A DNA stretch of 12,012 bases. It comes from Candidatus Omnitrophota bacterium (GTDB taxonomy: Bacteria; Omnitrophota; Gorgyraeia; Duberdicusellales; 4484-171). The notes under the pieces are model-generated. The model was given only the letters and a program-made list of their open reading frames with translations, did not search any database and was not told where the DNA came from. Shown here piece by piece: positions 1 to 5,397 of the stretch (the stretch's first letter is position 1; the number at the start of each line of letters is the position of its first letter). The stretch is taken from the NCBI GenBank assembly GCA_023228195.1, contig JALOBR010000037.1, positions 1-12,012 of the forward strand, written 5' to 3'. The position numbers were made by a program, and so were the translations under genes.

Positions 1-660
1 CATACTTACGTTGTAGCTAAGATTCGCGCCACGCATCGGTATTTTTGCTTTTATATCGACTTGTTTATCCACACCATAGCGAACCCCCTCTCCTTCCGAA
101 CCAAAAACAATGCCGAGCGGGAAAGGTATATCAACAACTCCTAAATCTTTTGCTTGCGCGTCTAAAACAGCGCCCATAATCCAGAAGCCTCTTTTCTTAG
201 CTGTTATTATGGCGTTGGAAATATTCGACACAAGGGCAATATTTGCATAATTCTCTGCGCCCTGCGCCACATGCAAAACGGTTTCTGTTACCTCACAAGC
301 CTTGTGCTTTGGAATAATTATTGAAAACCCTCCGAAACATGCAGTATTTCTGATAATGGCCCCGAGGTTTTGAGGATCGTAAATTCTATCAAGAAATATC
401 AGCACGTTTGGTGAATCCAACAAACCATCAAAATCGCTATAGCTAAAAGCATCTACCTCGGCAACTATACCTTGTAAATGCTGAGCCTGTTTTAATTTTA
501 ATAATTTATCGCCCGGTATGCGCTTAAAAGGAATATTTTTTGAAGCAATAAGTGTTTCTATGGCCGGGTCTTTAAAATCTGACTCGAGGAATACTGCATG
601 TATCGTCTTTGGGTTAGCTTTAATCCGCTCAACTACAGAATTCTTACCGTATAAATACAT
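1..660 (-). CDS. rlmB: 23S rRNA (guanosine-2'-O-)-methyltransferase RlmB, TrmH/SpoU family (3' end off window)
   Basis: The frame is open from ATG at 658-660 to base 1: 220 codons, no stop, so the C-terminus is missing. All three SPOUT/TrmH motifs are visible: motif 1 at residues 91-107 (DRIYDPQNLGAIIRNTA, with N98 and R104), motif 2 at 187-194 (GSEGEGVR) and motif 3 at 207-219 (IPMRGANLSYNVS). Residues 1-70 match the small L30e-like substrate-binding domain, ending in the QHLQGI element typical of RlmB. The family uses S-adenosylmethionine to 2'-O-methylate a guanosine in the 23S rRNA peptidyl-transferase region (G2251 in E. coli). The missing part should be the knot end, about 20-30 residues by family length. 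No Shine-Dalgarno precedes the ATG. It starts 8 nt after the SemiSWEET gene, suggesting co-transcription. The family call is firm; RlmB over TrmH or other paralogs rests on the N-terminal domain. Confidence 0.93.
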   Translation of the reverse strand, partial: MYLYGKNSVVERIKANPKTIHAVFLESDFKDPAIETLIASKNIPFKRIPGDKLLKLKQAQHLQGIVAEVDAFSYSDFDGLLDSPNVLIFLDRIYDPQNLGAIIRNTACFGGFSIIIPKHKACEVTETVLHVAQGAENYANIALVSNISNAIITAKKRGFWIMGAVLDAQAKDLGVVDIPFPLGIVFGSEGEGVRYGVDKQVDIKAKIPMRGANLSYNVSM

Positions 661-668
661 AATAAAAA

Positions 669-920
669 TTAACCATGTTTTATTTTTACCGCGGCAATCA
701 ACACTATAAAGATAAGCGTAAATCCGTTAGCTAATATTATTGGTAATTGTTTAAGCAAAATGCCGTAGACAAGCCACAGGGCTACCCCCAGCCCGAACAA
801 AGAAAATGTAATCAAGGATAAATCTTTTGTATGTTTTGTCTTTATGGCGCGTATTAATTGAGGCAGGAATGCTATTGTTGTCAAAGCGCCGGCTGCTATT
901 CCTATTATTAAAGTTGCCAT
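669..920 (-). CDS. SemiSWEET-type sugar transporter (MtN3/PQ-loop), 83 aa
   Basis: This is a complete 83-residue protein with three hydrophobic segments (about 4-24, 36-56 and 61-79), the size and topology of a bacterial SemiSWEET half-transporter that dimerises in the inner membrane. The PQ motif is at P20-Q21, after the first helix. The pattern W49-x-x-Y52-G53...P60...N65 matches the family's substrate-pocket Trp and Asn. Known members move small sugars such as sucrose or glucose by facilitated diffusion; the substrate here is unknown. It lies between a NYN-domain gene (71-nt gap) and rlmB (8-nt gap), with no obvious functional link to either. No Shine-Dalgarno is seen before the ATG. The 71-nt gap holds an interrupted palindrome at 951-969. 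Confidence 0.93.
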   Translation of the reverse strand: MATLIIGIAAGALTTIAFLPQLIRAIKTKHTKDLSLITFSLFGLGVALWLVYGILLKQLPIILANGFTLIFIVLIAAVKIKHG

Positions 921-931
921 AATGTTATATT

Positions 932-969
932 GCTTATCGTAAGCTGCAAACCGGGATACCGTACCCTGG
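932..969. promoter_or_regulatory. Interrupted palindromes between NYN gene and SemiSWEET gene
   Basis: Two dyads lie in the 71-nt gap. GCTTA-tcg-TAAGC is at 932-944. A 19-bp near-palindrome at 951-969 has arms CCGGGATAC and GTACCCTGG around one central base, with two arm mismatches. They could be an operator or an RNA hairpin near the SemiSWEET start. There is no T-tract, so neither is a good terminator. No function is known. Confidence 0.3.
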
Positions 970-991
970 AAAATATAAAATAATTGGCAGG

Positions 992-1543
992 TTACCTTGA
1001 TTCCGGCCAGAAACGATACCTTTTTGCGTCTTGCGCGTCCACAACTATATGCCTGTCGGCAGCAAACTTAAGAGAATCGTTTATCGCTTGGTCAAAAGTA
1101 TACAGCTCTACGTGCTTGCCATACATATCTTTTATTTCTTTAATCACCTCTACAAAATCAGAATCACCCGAAACAAGCGCGGCAGTATCATATTGATTAG
1201 TAACTGCCTTAGAAAACATATCAACGGCGATTTTTACATCAAGGCCCTTCTGAACCCACTCATGATGAAACCTTACCAGGCGGCCAAGGCGGACTTCAAA
1301 GTAAGGTATGTTTATCTTAAGCTTTCTAAGAAGCTCCTGTTGCTCGTGGTACGTTTTAGGATTTTCATCTTTACTTAATTCGGCTGAATAATAATAACAA
1401 CGGGTAAGGCTTCTTCTGTTTACTACCCATTTTATTATGTTCTTCCATTCTATATCTTTCCGACCTAAATTTAACTTTGCGCCTAACTCTCTTATCTTTT
1501 GAACTACATACTCAGCATCAATAAAAATCATTATACGTTCCAT
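992..1543 (-). CDS. NYN-domain (LabA/DUF88-type) PIN-like ribonuclease family protein, 183 aa
   Basis: The single NYN domain shows conserved acidic positions of the PIN-like fold: D9 in IMIFIDAEY, K99-G-x-D102 (KGLDVKIAVDM) and D127/D129 in SGDSDFVEVI. These acids coordinate the metal in the family, so an RNase-like activity is expected, though substrates of LabA-like proteins are mostly unknown. The start is placed at ATG 1541-1543 because AAAGGAG sits 7-8 nt upstream. An upstream in-frame ATG at 1588 would add 15 unconserved residues lying inside a dispersed repeat. It is first in a probable unit with the SemiSWEET gene and rlmB. The leader (1544-1717) is a large inverted repeat. Length and motif order suit an intact gene. 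Residues after about 160 (VDAQDAKRYRFWPES) show no recognised domain. Confidence 0.88.
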   Translation of the reverse strand: MERIMIFIDAEYVVQKIRELGAKLNLGRKDIEWKNIIKWVVNRRSLTRCYYYSAELSKDENPKTYHEQQELLRKLKINIPYFEVRLGRLVRFHHEWVQKGLDVKIAVDMFSKAVTNQYDTAALVSGDSDFVEVIKEIKDMYGKHVELYTFDQAINDSLKFAADRHIVVDAQDAKRYRFWPESR

Positions 1544-1561
1544 TTGGTACTCCTTTTTTTG

Positions 1562-1715
1562 GCACAGATGATCACAGATAAAAAACAACAGACGATCGCA
1601 GATTATTTAACAACTAATTTCTATTAATTTCAATTACCATAGAAATTCATAGAAACTGAATGTCTAAAATATCTGTGATCATCCGCTTACAAATCTGTGA
1701 TTATCTGTGTTTAAA
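1562..1715. repeat. Large imperfect inverted repeat of the CACAGATRATCACAGAT family
   Basis: The left arm (about 1562-1612) begins CACAGATGATCACAGAT, and the complement of the right arm (about 1664-1715) begins CACAGATAATCACAGAT. Both continue with a similar pattern through a second GATCRCAGAT and an AT-rich end. The spacer holds an inner dyad, TTTCTATTAATTTC near 1619-1632 facing GAAATTCATAGAAA near 1650-1663. The whole is thus one nested palindrome of about 150 bp. Related sequence occurs at 2996-3058 and 8607-8648. It lies in the presumed 5' leader of the NYN gene. Confidence 0.75.
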
Positions 1716-1717
1716 TC

Positions 1718-1723
1718 ATTATA
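1718..1723 (-). promoter_or_regulatory. Possible -10 element for the NYN-SemiSWEET-rlmB unit
   Basis: A perfect TATAAT hexamer (minus strand) lies just upstream of the inverted repeat. The -35 region is poor (TTTTAA at about 17 bp). If used, the transcript would carry a leader of roughly 170 nt formed mainly by the repeat before the SD-led NYN start. Confidence 0.35.
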
Positions 1724-1787
1724 CTAACAATTCTGATATTTTAAAAGAAATTGTTTGGATTGTTGTTACCTGGTTTGAAAAAGGTGG

Positions 1788-1835
1788 GAAAATAAAAAGA
1801 GGGTAGAAAAGGGAACAACTTTCTTTTCTACCCTC
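1788..1835 (-). terminator. Intrinsic terminator after the rpsU-RRM unit
   Basis: A perfect 13-bp stem is formed by 1799-1811 and 1823-1835 (GAGGGTAGAAAAG / CTTTTCTACCCTC) around an 11-nt loop. Read on the minus strand it is followed by TTTTTATTTT, a classical Rho-independent terminator, 10 nt beyond the RRM gene stop. Confidence 0.9.
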
Positions 1836-1844
1836 CAAAATCAC

Positions 1845-2171
1845 TTATCTTCTAAATCCGCCGCCAAAACCTCCACGGCCGCCACCGCCGCCGCCGAATC
1901 CTTCTTTACGCGGGCGCATTTTCTGTGCTTTGCTTACTCTTAACGCTCTACCATTTAATTCCTGGCCGTTAAGAACATCTATAGCCTGTTGTGCTTGCTC
2001 TGGGGCATCAAACTCCGCAAATCCAAAACCTTTGGACCTGCCGGAAAATTTATCCGATATTATTTTGACTTCCTTTACGGTAAGTCCTTTTTCTTCCATA
2101 AATTTCTTAAGATCCGCATCTGTTACGCCGAATTCCAGGTTCCCGATATACAGTTTTTTTTCCTCTTCCAT
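1845..2171 (-). CDS. RRM-domain glycine-rich RNA-binding protein (cyanobacterial Rbp-like), 108 aa
   Basis: A single RNA-recognition motif fills residues 5-83, with RNP2 at 7-12 (LYIGNL) and RNP1 at 47-54 (KGFGFAEF), including the aromatic residues that stack on RNA bases. The tail (about 90-108) is Gly/Arg-rich with runs of glycine and RGG-like spacing. This matches bacterial Rbp proteins, which bind single-stranded RNA and in cyanobacteria are often cold-induced. I prefer ATG 2169-2171 because AAAGGAG lies 8 nt upstream; the ATG at 2177 leaves only 2 nt after the SD and would add MT. It follows rpsU by 108 nt on the same strand and ends in a strong terminator. In cyanobacteria rbp genes are also known next to rpsU, so this pairing looks conserved rather than random. 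Role inferred: RNA chaperone. Confidence 0.93.
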   Translation of the reverse strand: MEEEKKLYIGNLEFGVTDADLKKFMEEKGLTVKEVKIISDKFSGRSKGFGFAEFDAPEQAQQAIDVLNGQELNGRALRVSKAQKMRPRKEGFGGGGGGRGGFGGGFRR

Positions 2172-2209
2172 TGTCATTTCTCCTTTACAAACTTAAATTT
2201 TCCCTTAAA

Positions 2210-2275
2210 AGGGGTGCTCCGGTCATTAACTTAAACTCTCTACGCAAGATGCGGAGCGTCATCTTACTGCAAGAG
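2210..2275 (-). promoter_or_regulatory. Structured rpsU-rbp intergenic leader, H-type pseudoknot candidate
   Basis: In the transcript, AAGATG (2265-2260) pairs with CATCTT (2251-2246) across the 8-nt loop ACGCTCCG. The loop's GCTCCG (2257-2252) is exactly complementary to CGGAGC (2221-2216) downstream. Six pairs plus six pairs in this order define a pseudoknot topology. A short palindrome, CCCTTTTAAGGG, follows before the RRM gene SD. There is no U-tract, so it is not a terminator. A role in coupling or tuning translation of the RNA-binding protein is inference. Confidence 0.4.
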
Positions 2276-2279
2276 GGCT

Positions 2280-2441
2280 TTACGTACGCTTTTTCTTCTT
2301 TTCCCTCCTTTTTTGAGATGGTTTTGTATAATGTTGCCGTTCCCGGAAATTCTTTACAATACCCTCTTTTTTGCATTGCATCATGAATCTGCGCAATGCT
2401 TTTTCGAAATCCTCTCTTGAATCAATTCTTACTTCTGCCAT
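2280..2441 (-). CDS. rpsU: 30S ribosomal protein bS21, 53 aa
   Basis: This is a short ORF of 53 codons plus TAA. It starts MAEVRIDSREDFEKALRR and continues through FMMQCKKEGIVKNFRERQHY to a very basic tail, KPSQKRREKKKKRT. The pattern xFExALRRFxxxCxKxGIxxxxRxRxxYxKPSxxRRxKKxxxx is the bS21 signature. bS21 sits on the 30S platform near the 3' end of 16S rRNA and helps initiation. AAGGAG lies 6 nt before the ATG, and a consensus promoter sits about 25 nt upstream. The length is a little below the common 58-71 residues, typical of short bS21 forms. The RRM protein gene follows. An overlapping frame at 2185-2376 is a shadow of this gene. Confidence 0.93.
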   Translation of the reverse strand: MAEVRIDSREDFEKALRRFMMQCKKEGIVKNFRERQHYTKPSQKRREKKKKRT

Positions 2442-2463
2442 ATTTTCTCCTTACAAAGATTGA

Positions 2464-2491
2464 ATTATACCAGCCTTTATTATTTTTTCAA
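2464..2491 (-). promoter_or_regulatory. Promoter of rpsU-RRM unit
   Basis: On the minus strand, TTGAAA (2491-2486), a 16-bp spacer, then TATAAT (2469-2464) preceded by TGG, an extended -10. The predicted start is near 2457, giving a leader of about 16 nt that contains the rpsU SD. Confidence 0.8.
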
Positions 2492-2628
2492 GCAAAAATT
2501 ATTAAAAATACATAAAGCCATCAGCTATTAACCAAACCTTCACTTTACCGGGAATAAGGCTTTAAAAACATCAAAAAAACATAATTGCGGCCAACAACAT
2601 AAATCTGTAGCTGCTAGCTGGTTATTAG

Positions 2629-2976
2629 TTAAATTTCCGCGTTTTTGATTAATTTTCTATAATATTCTATACATTCCTTACAGGTAGGGCCTTTATGCCG
2701 AAACTCTGGATGATCTTTCTTAATAAGTTCTATAAGATATTCCTCTGCTTTTACATGCTCTAGCGCGTGCTGCTGATGGACAGCTCTTGAGCAAATCTGA
2801 CATTGATAGGTTTTATCATCAGGATTAATGCCTTCCGTAAGCGCTTCTTGTTTTTTGTTGGCGCATTTGTTACAAACTTCAGGGTCTCCCTCGGAACGCC
2901 TTATATTAAAAAAAGCTTTACCTATATTGCTTAGAAAACCGGCCAGGGGAACTTTACAGATTTTGCATCGTACCAT
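2629..2976 (-). CDS. Four-CxxC zinc-ribbon-like protein of unknown function, 115 aa
   Basis: I do not recognise this as a named family. Four CxxC pairs are visible: C4/C7, C35/C38, C59/C62 and C99/C102, enough for two structural zinc sites (treble-clef or zinc-ribbon type). The first (RCKICKVPL) and second (VCNKCANKK) pairs probably form one module and the last two (QCQICSRAV, TCKECIEYY) another. Four histidines (H67, H70, H74, H89) lie between C62 and C99. There is no membrane segment or signal peptide, so it is presumably cytoplasmic and may bind nucleic acid or protein. AAAGGAG precedes the ATG with good spacing, supporting expression. It lies 86 nt downstream of the 78-residue gene, with a repeat hairpin between, and may share its promoter. 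Zinc binding is inferred from the cysteine pattern only. Confidence 0.75.
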   Translation of the reverse strand: MVRCKICKVPLAGFLSNIGKAFFNIRRSEGDPEVCNKCANKKQEALTEGINPDDKTYQCQICSRAVHQQHALEHVKAEEYLIELIKKDHPEFRHKGPTCKECIEYYRKLIKNAEI

Positions 2977-2995
2977 TAATCTCTCCTTTATGAAC

Positions 2996-3058
2996 GCAGA
3001 TTAGCACAGATCTGCAAGCGGATGATCGCAGATGATTTTATCTACGATCATCTGCGGT
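2996..3058. repeat. Copy of the CACAGAT/GATCATCTGCG repeat with a 12-bp hairpin
   Basis: This is related to the repeat at 1562-1715, including AGCGGATGATCGCAGAT, which is shared with the right arm there. A hairpin forms from GATGATCGCAGA (3021-3032) and TCTACGATCATC (3041-3052) with one mismatch and an 8-nt loop. It occupies the gap upstream of the zinc-ribbon gene. Confidence 0.65.
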
Positions 3059-3062
3059 TCAA

Positions 3063-3299
3063 TTATTCCATCGCCTTTATCGCTTCCTGCATCAAAGGAA
3101 GAACCGCGGTTACTTCTCCTTTATTCATTCTGCCTAATTTTGAAAATTTAAACTCCCCTGCGTTATCTTTATTCTCTCTTGTAATTTGCAGTTTTTTTTG
3201 CCCTTTATTATAAGAATAAACACTCACAGTCAACCTCTCATTATCAGTTTCGTGAGACTTAGTAAACAAACATTCATCCAAACTGGCATCATACGGCAT
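3063..3299 (-). CDS. Small hypothetical protein, possibly PC4/YdbC-like fold, 78 aa
   Basis: AGGAGG lies 5 nt before ATG 3297-3299, so this is very likely a real gene. The protein is soluble and mixed charge. Residues 22-78 read as a few beta strands (RLTVSVYSYNKGQKKLQITR, then GEFKFSKLGRMNKGEVTAVL) followed by a helix (LMQEAIKAME). This order, and the turn LGRMNKGEV before the final helix, resemble the single-stranded nucleic-acid-binding PC4/YdbC fold. I infer this by eye only and cannot exclude an unrelated family. Upstream are a two-hairpin element and a strong promoter that would give a leader of about 175 nt. Downstream at 86 nt is the four-CxxC gene. C10 is its only cysteine. Confidence 0.65.
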   Translation of the reverse strand: MPYDASLDECLFTKSHETDNERLTVSVYSYNKGQKKLQITRENKDNAGEFKFSKLGRMNKGEVTAVLPLMQEAIKAME

Positions 3300-3310
3300 A
3301 TATACCTCCT

Positions 3311-3443
3311 AATGAGACTTGCGCTCCTTCAGGCTTCCTGCCTGGAGGAGCGCGTAGTCGAATTATCCCGAAGTGCTCTCAAAAAATATCGAACGAGTAC
3401 CCTCGTGAGAGATTTTTTGAGCATGTAGGCACTTCGGGGTAAT
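3311..3443. repeat. Two-hairpin modular palindromic element
   Basis: Hairpin A: GCGCTCCTTCAGG (3321-3333) and CCTGGAGGAGCGC (3341-3353), 13 pairs with one G-U type mismatch, 7-nt loop. Hairpin B: ATTATCCCGAAGTGC (3362-3376) with GCACTTCGGGGTAAT (3429-3443), then TCAAAAAAT (3379-3387) with ATTTTTTGA (3412-3420), then ACGAG/CTCGT (3393-3397, 3402-3406) around TACC. The element starts AATGAG and ends GGGGTAATGA, with GTAGTCGAATTATCCC between the hairpins. These are the same boundary and joint motifs as in the repeats at 8791-8953. It lies in the presumed leader of the 78-residue gene. Confidence 0.7.
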
Positions 3444-3482
3444 GACACGTTTTAATATCTTTTACCAACAATACCCTTATAC

Positions 3483-3510
3483 ATTGTAATAAGCATTATC
3501 GATATGTCAA
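3483..3510 (-). promoter_or_regulatory. Promoter downstream of dinB driving the 78-aa gene or a leader RNA
   Basis: On the minus strand, TTGACA (3510-3505), a 16-bp spacer, then TACAAT (3488-3483). Transcription would start near 3476 and run through the two-hairpin element before reaching the SD-led gene at 3299. Confidence 0.65.
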
Positions 3511-3538
3511 GTTAGCATCAAATTTAAAATATTTGAAA

Positions 3539-4723
3539 TTAATCTATCTCGGCTGCCCTAAAAATACCTTTATTCCCGAATTTTCCCTTAATAACCTCAA
3601 CTGCTTTATGCATATTTTCTTTTTTCTGGTCTATTTTTTCATCAAACAAGCTGTCCCTTTCGTCTTGCGGCATTAAATTGGAAACTTTAATTCCGATAAG
3701 GCGGATTTTCGATGCCCCTTTAACTTCTGAAGAAATAAACTTATTATAAATTACCCTTGTTGCCTTATATATCTCATCAACGAAATTGGTTGCCTTCTGA
3801 ATTGTAAGCGCTCTTGTATAAGTTTTAAACCCGGTTAATCTTACCTTTAAAGTAACAGTCCTCGCTTTTAACCTGTCGCTTCGCAACCTGCCTGAAACAT
3901 CTTCACAAAGCATAAGAAATGTACGCCTTATCAACTCCTCATCAGCGGTATCCTTTTCGAAGGTAGTTTCGCTGCTTATAGATTTTGCTTGGCCGCGCCC
4001 GATAACTTCGGCTTCGTCTATGCCGTTTGCCAAACGCCAGAAATATTCTCCGGATTTGCCGAAAATCGAAACAAGATAATCTTTCTTTTGTTTCGCCAGA
4101 CCTTTTATCGTGCGTATGCCTCTTTCGTTTAATATTTCTTTCGACCTCTTCCCCAATCCGGAGATTTTTTCTATTGGTAATGGCCATAAGAAATCCAAAA
4201 GTTTTTCGCTTGTTATTTCCAAAAGCCCGTCTGGCTTACATATGTCAGAGGCAATTTTAGCCGCCATTTTTGTCGGCGCAAGGCCCAGAGATGCAGTCAG
4301 CCCTGTTTCTTTTTTTATTTTTTCTTTTATAAGTTCGCAGGTAGTAAGCGGGGTGCCGAAAAGATGGAAACTGCCGGCTATATCAAGAAAAGCCTCATCG
4401 ATGCTTACCATCTCGATAGAAGGCGTAAAGGCATCAAGTATATTATGAATCTGCCTTGAAACAACCGAATACTTTTCCATATTTACAGGAAGGAAAATTG
4501 CCTGCGGGCATAAACTGTAAGCGGTTGATATCGGCAGGCTTGAATGTATGCCGAATTTACGTGCTTCATAAGAACAGGTAGAAACTACACCGCGGCCGCG
4601 ACCCCCTTTAGGGTCTGCACCTACCACAACCGGCTTATCCTTGTACGAAGGATTATCTCTTTGTTCGATAGCAGCGAAAAAAGCGTCCATATCTACATGA
4701 ACAATGTAGCGGTTGGTTGGCAT
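3539..4723 (-). CDS. dinB: DNA polymerase IV, Y-family translesion polymerase
   Basis: This is a complete 394-residue Pol IV. The palm motifs are intact: HVDMDAFFAAIE with catalytic D11 and steric-gate F16, and SIDEAFLD with D109/E110, the metal ligands. The finger segment VVSTCSYEARKFGIHSSLPI (47-66) and the helix-hairpin-helix thumb (ISGLGKRSKEILNERGI) follow, then the little finger to about residue 345. A degenerate beta-clamp-binding segment, RDSLF (356-360), is followed by an extra tail ending KFGNKGIFRAAEID. The family extends past lesions and misaligned primers with low fidelity and no proofreading. It is last in the metF - yhcH - membrane protein unit, 10 nt after its neighbour, with only a weak SD (AGG). 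No LexA-like operator is evident directly upstream, so control seems to come from the operon promoter. Confidence 0.96.
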   Translation of the reverse strand: MPTNRYIVHVDMDAFFAAIEQRDNPSYKDKPVVVGADPKGGRGRGVVSTCSYEARKFGIHSSLPISTAYSLCPQAIFLPVNMEKYSVVSRQIHNILDAFTPSIEMVSIDEAFLDIAGSFHLFGTPLTTCELIKEKIKKETGLTASLGLAPTKMAAKIASDICKPDGLLEITSEKLLDFLWPLPIEKISGLGKRSKEILNERGIRTIKGLAKQKKDYLVSIFGKSGEYFWRLANGIDEAEVIGRGQAKSISSETTFEKDTADEELIRRTFLMLCEDVSGRLRSDRLKARTVTLKVRLTGFKTYTRALTIQKATNFVDEIYKATRVIYNKFISSEVKGASKIRLIGIKVSNLMPQDERDSLFDEKIDQKKENMHKAVEVIKGKFGNKGIFRAAEID

Positions 4724-4733
4724 AACCTAAAAG

Positions 4734-4934
4734 TTATTTGACTTCCTTGAAATCGGCGTCAATAATATCCTGCGAATCATGCTCTTTATGGCTGGAAAAC
4801 CCGTTTTTTACGGTACTATTATATTTCTTTTTTATAGTACGGGAGAGAAAAATACCAAACGCCAGGAATATAAGCCTTACTAATAATCTGATCAGGATAT
4901 AAATGAAAATTATTGTGATAATTATTTTAAACAT
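4734..4934 (-). CDS. Small single-pass membrane protein, 66 aa
   Basis: No family is recognised with confidence. Residues 2-30 are strongly hydrophobic (FKIIITIIFIYILIRLLVRLIFLAFGIF), forming one membrane helix with arginines at 16 and 20. A basic stretch, RTIKKKYNS, then a polar tail rich in Asp/Lys/His follow. It resembles small bacterial membrane proteins with a DUF4834-like layout (N-terminal helix, short acidic end), but that is a guess. It lies 2 nt after the yhcH family gene stop and 10 nt before dinB, so it must be co-transcribed with both. No SD is seen; translation may depend on coupling to the upstream stop. The tight packing supports a real gene despite the short length. Confidence 0.7.
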   Translation of the reverse strand: MFKIIITIIFIYILIRLLVRLIFLAFGIFLSRTIKKKYNSTVKNGFSSHKEHDSQDIIDADFKEVK

Positions 4935-4936
4935 TT

Positions 4937-5383
4937 TTATACTTTTACTTTAATAACCGCCTTTAATACCGGGAAACTGCCTGCGAGCGGCGCGTGAGCG
5001 TCATGTGGGAAAAAAATTGCGAATAAATCGCCTTTGAGCCTAAACCAAAAATTGCTTTTATCTTTAAAAAATGCGCAATCTTTTTTTACGTTATATGGTG
5101 TTTTTTTAATTTTGCATTCAGCAAGCGGTTTGTAGCCTATCAGATCTTCTCCGCTTAAAACTATCTGTATATCTATATATTTTCTGTGCGCCTCTAAACT
5201 CGCTTTCGCCTTTGTGCGTCCATTTGCTCTTGATATTAACGCATAAACATCATTCCCGGCTATCTCGTATCTGCCTTCGCCATATCGCTTAAGATTCTCT
5301 TTTTTTAAAAATTCAAAAGCCGGTTTAAAAAGTTTATGCAATTTCGTATAGTGATAATAATTATCTAACGTATCAATCACCAT
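4937..5383 (-). CDS. YhcH/YjgK/YiaL (TabA/EbgC) family cupin-like protein, 148 aa
   Basis: The whole protein matches the DUF386 beta-sandwich family, usual length about 150. Characteristic pieces are GRYEIAGNDVYALISR (37-52), LEAHRKYIDIQIVLSGEDLIGY (63-84) and IFFPHDAHAPLAG (123-135). E64, H66, H127 and H130 are in the positions of the family's metal-binding residues. Characterised relatives include the beta-galactosidase modulator EbgC, biofilm regulator TabA and proteins of sialic acid or other sugar catabolism; the biochemical role is often unclear, probably sugar anomer or isomer handling. The gene starts 14 nt after metF and ends 2 nt before the small membrane gene. There is no SD. There is no sugar catabolic neighbour, so the substrate cannot be inferred. 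Confidence 0.92.
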   Translation of the reverse strand: MVIDTLDNYYHYTKLHKLFKPAFEFLKKENLKRYGEGRYEIAGNDVYALISRANGRTKAKASLEAHRKYIDIQIVLSGEDLIGYKPLAECKIKKTPYNVKKDCAFFKDKSNFWFRLKGDLFAIFFPHDAHAPLAGSFPVLKAVIKVKV

Positions 5384-5397
5384 TATTGTTTTACTGG

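Noticed and set aside
1031..1378. 115-residue plus-strand frame
   Set aside because: It is antisense to the NYN-domain gene, whose catalytic motifs are intact.
2185..2376. 63-residue minus-strand frame
   Set aside because: It overlaps rpsU in another frame; the bS21 reading has family similarity, promoter and SD.
4110..4448. 112-residue plus-strand frame
   Set aside because: It is antisense to dinB and shows no recognisable domain.
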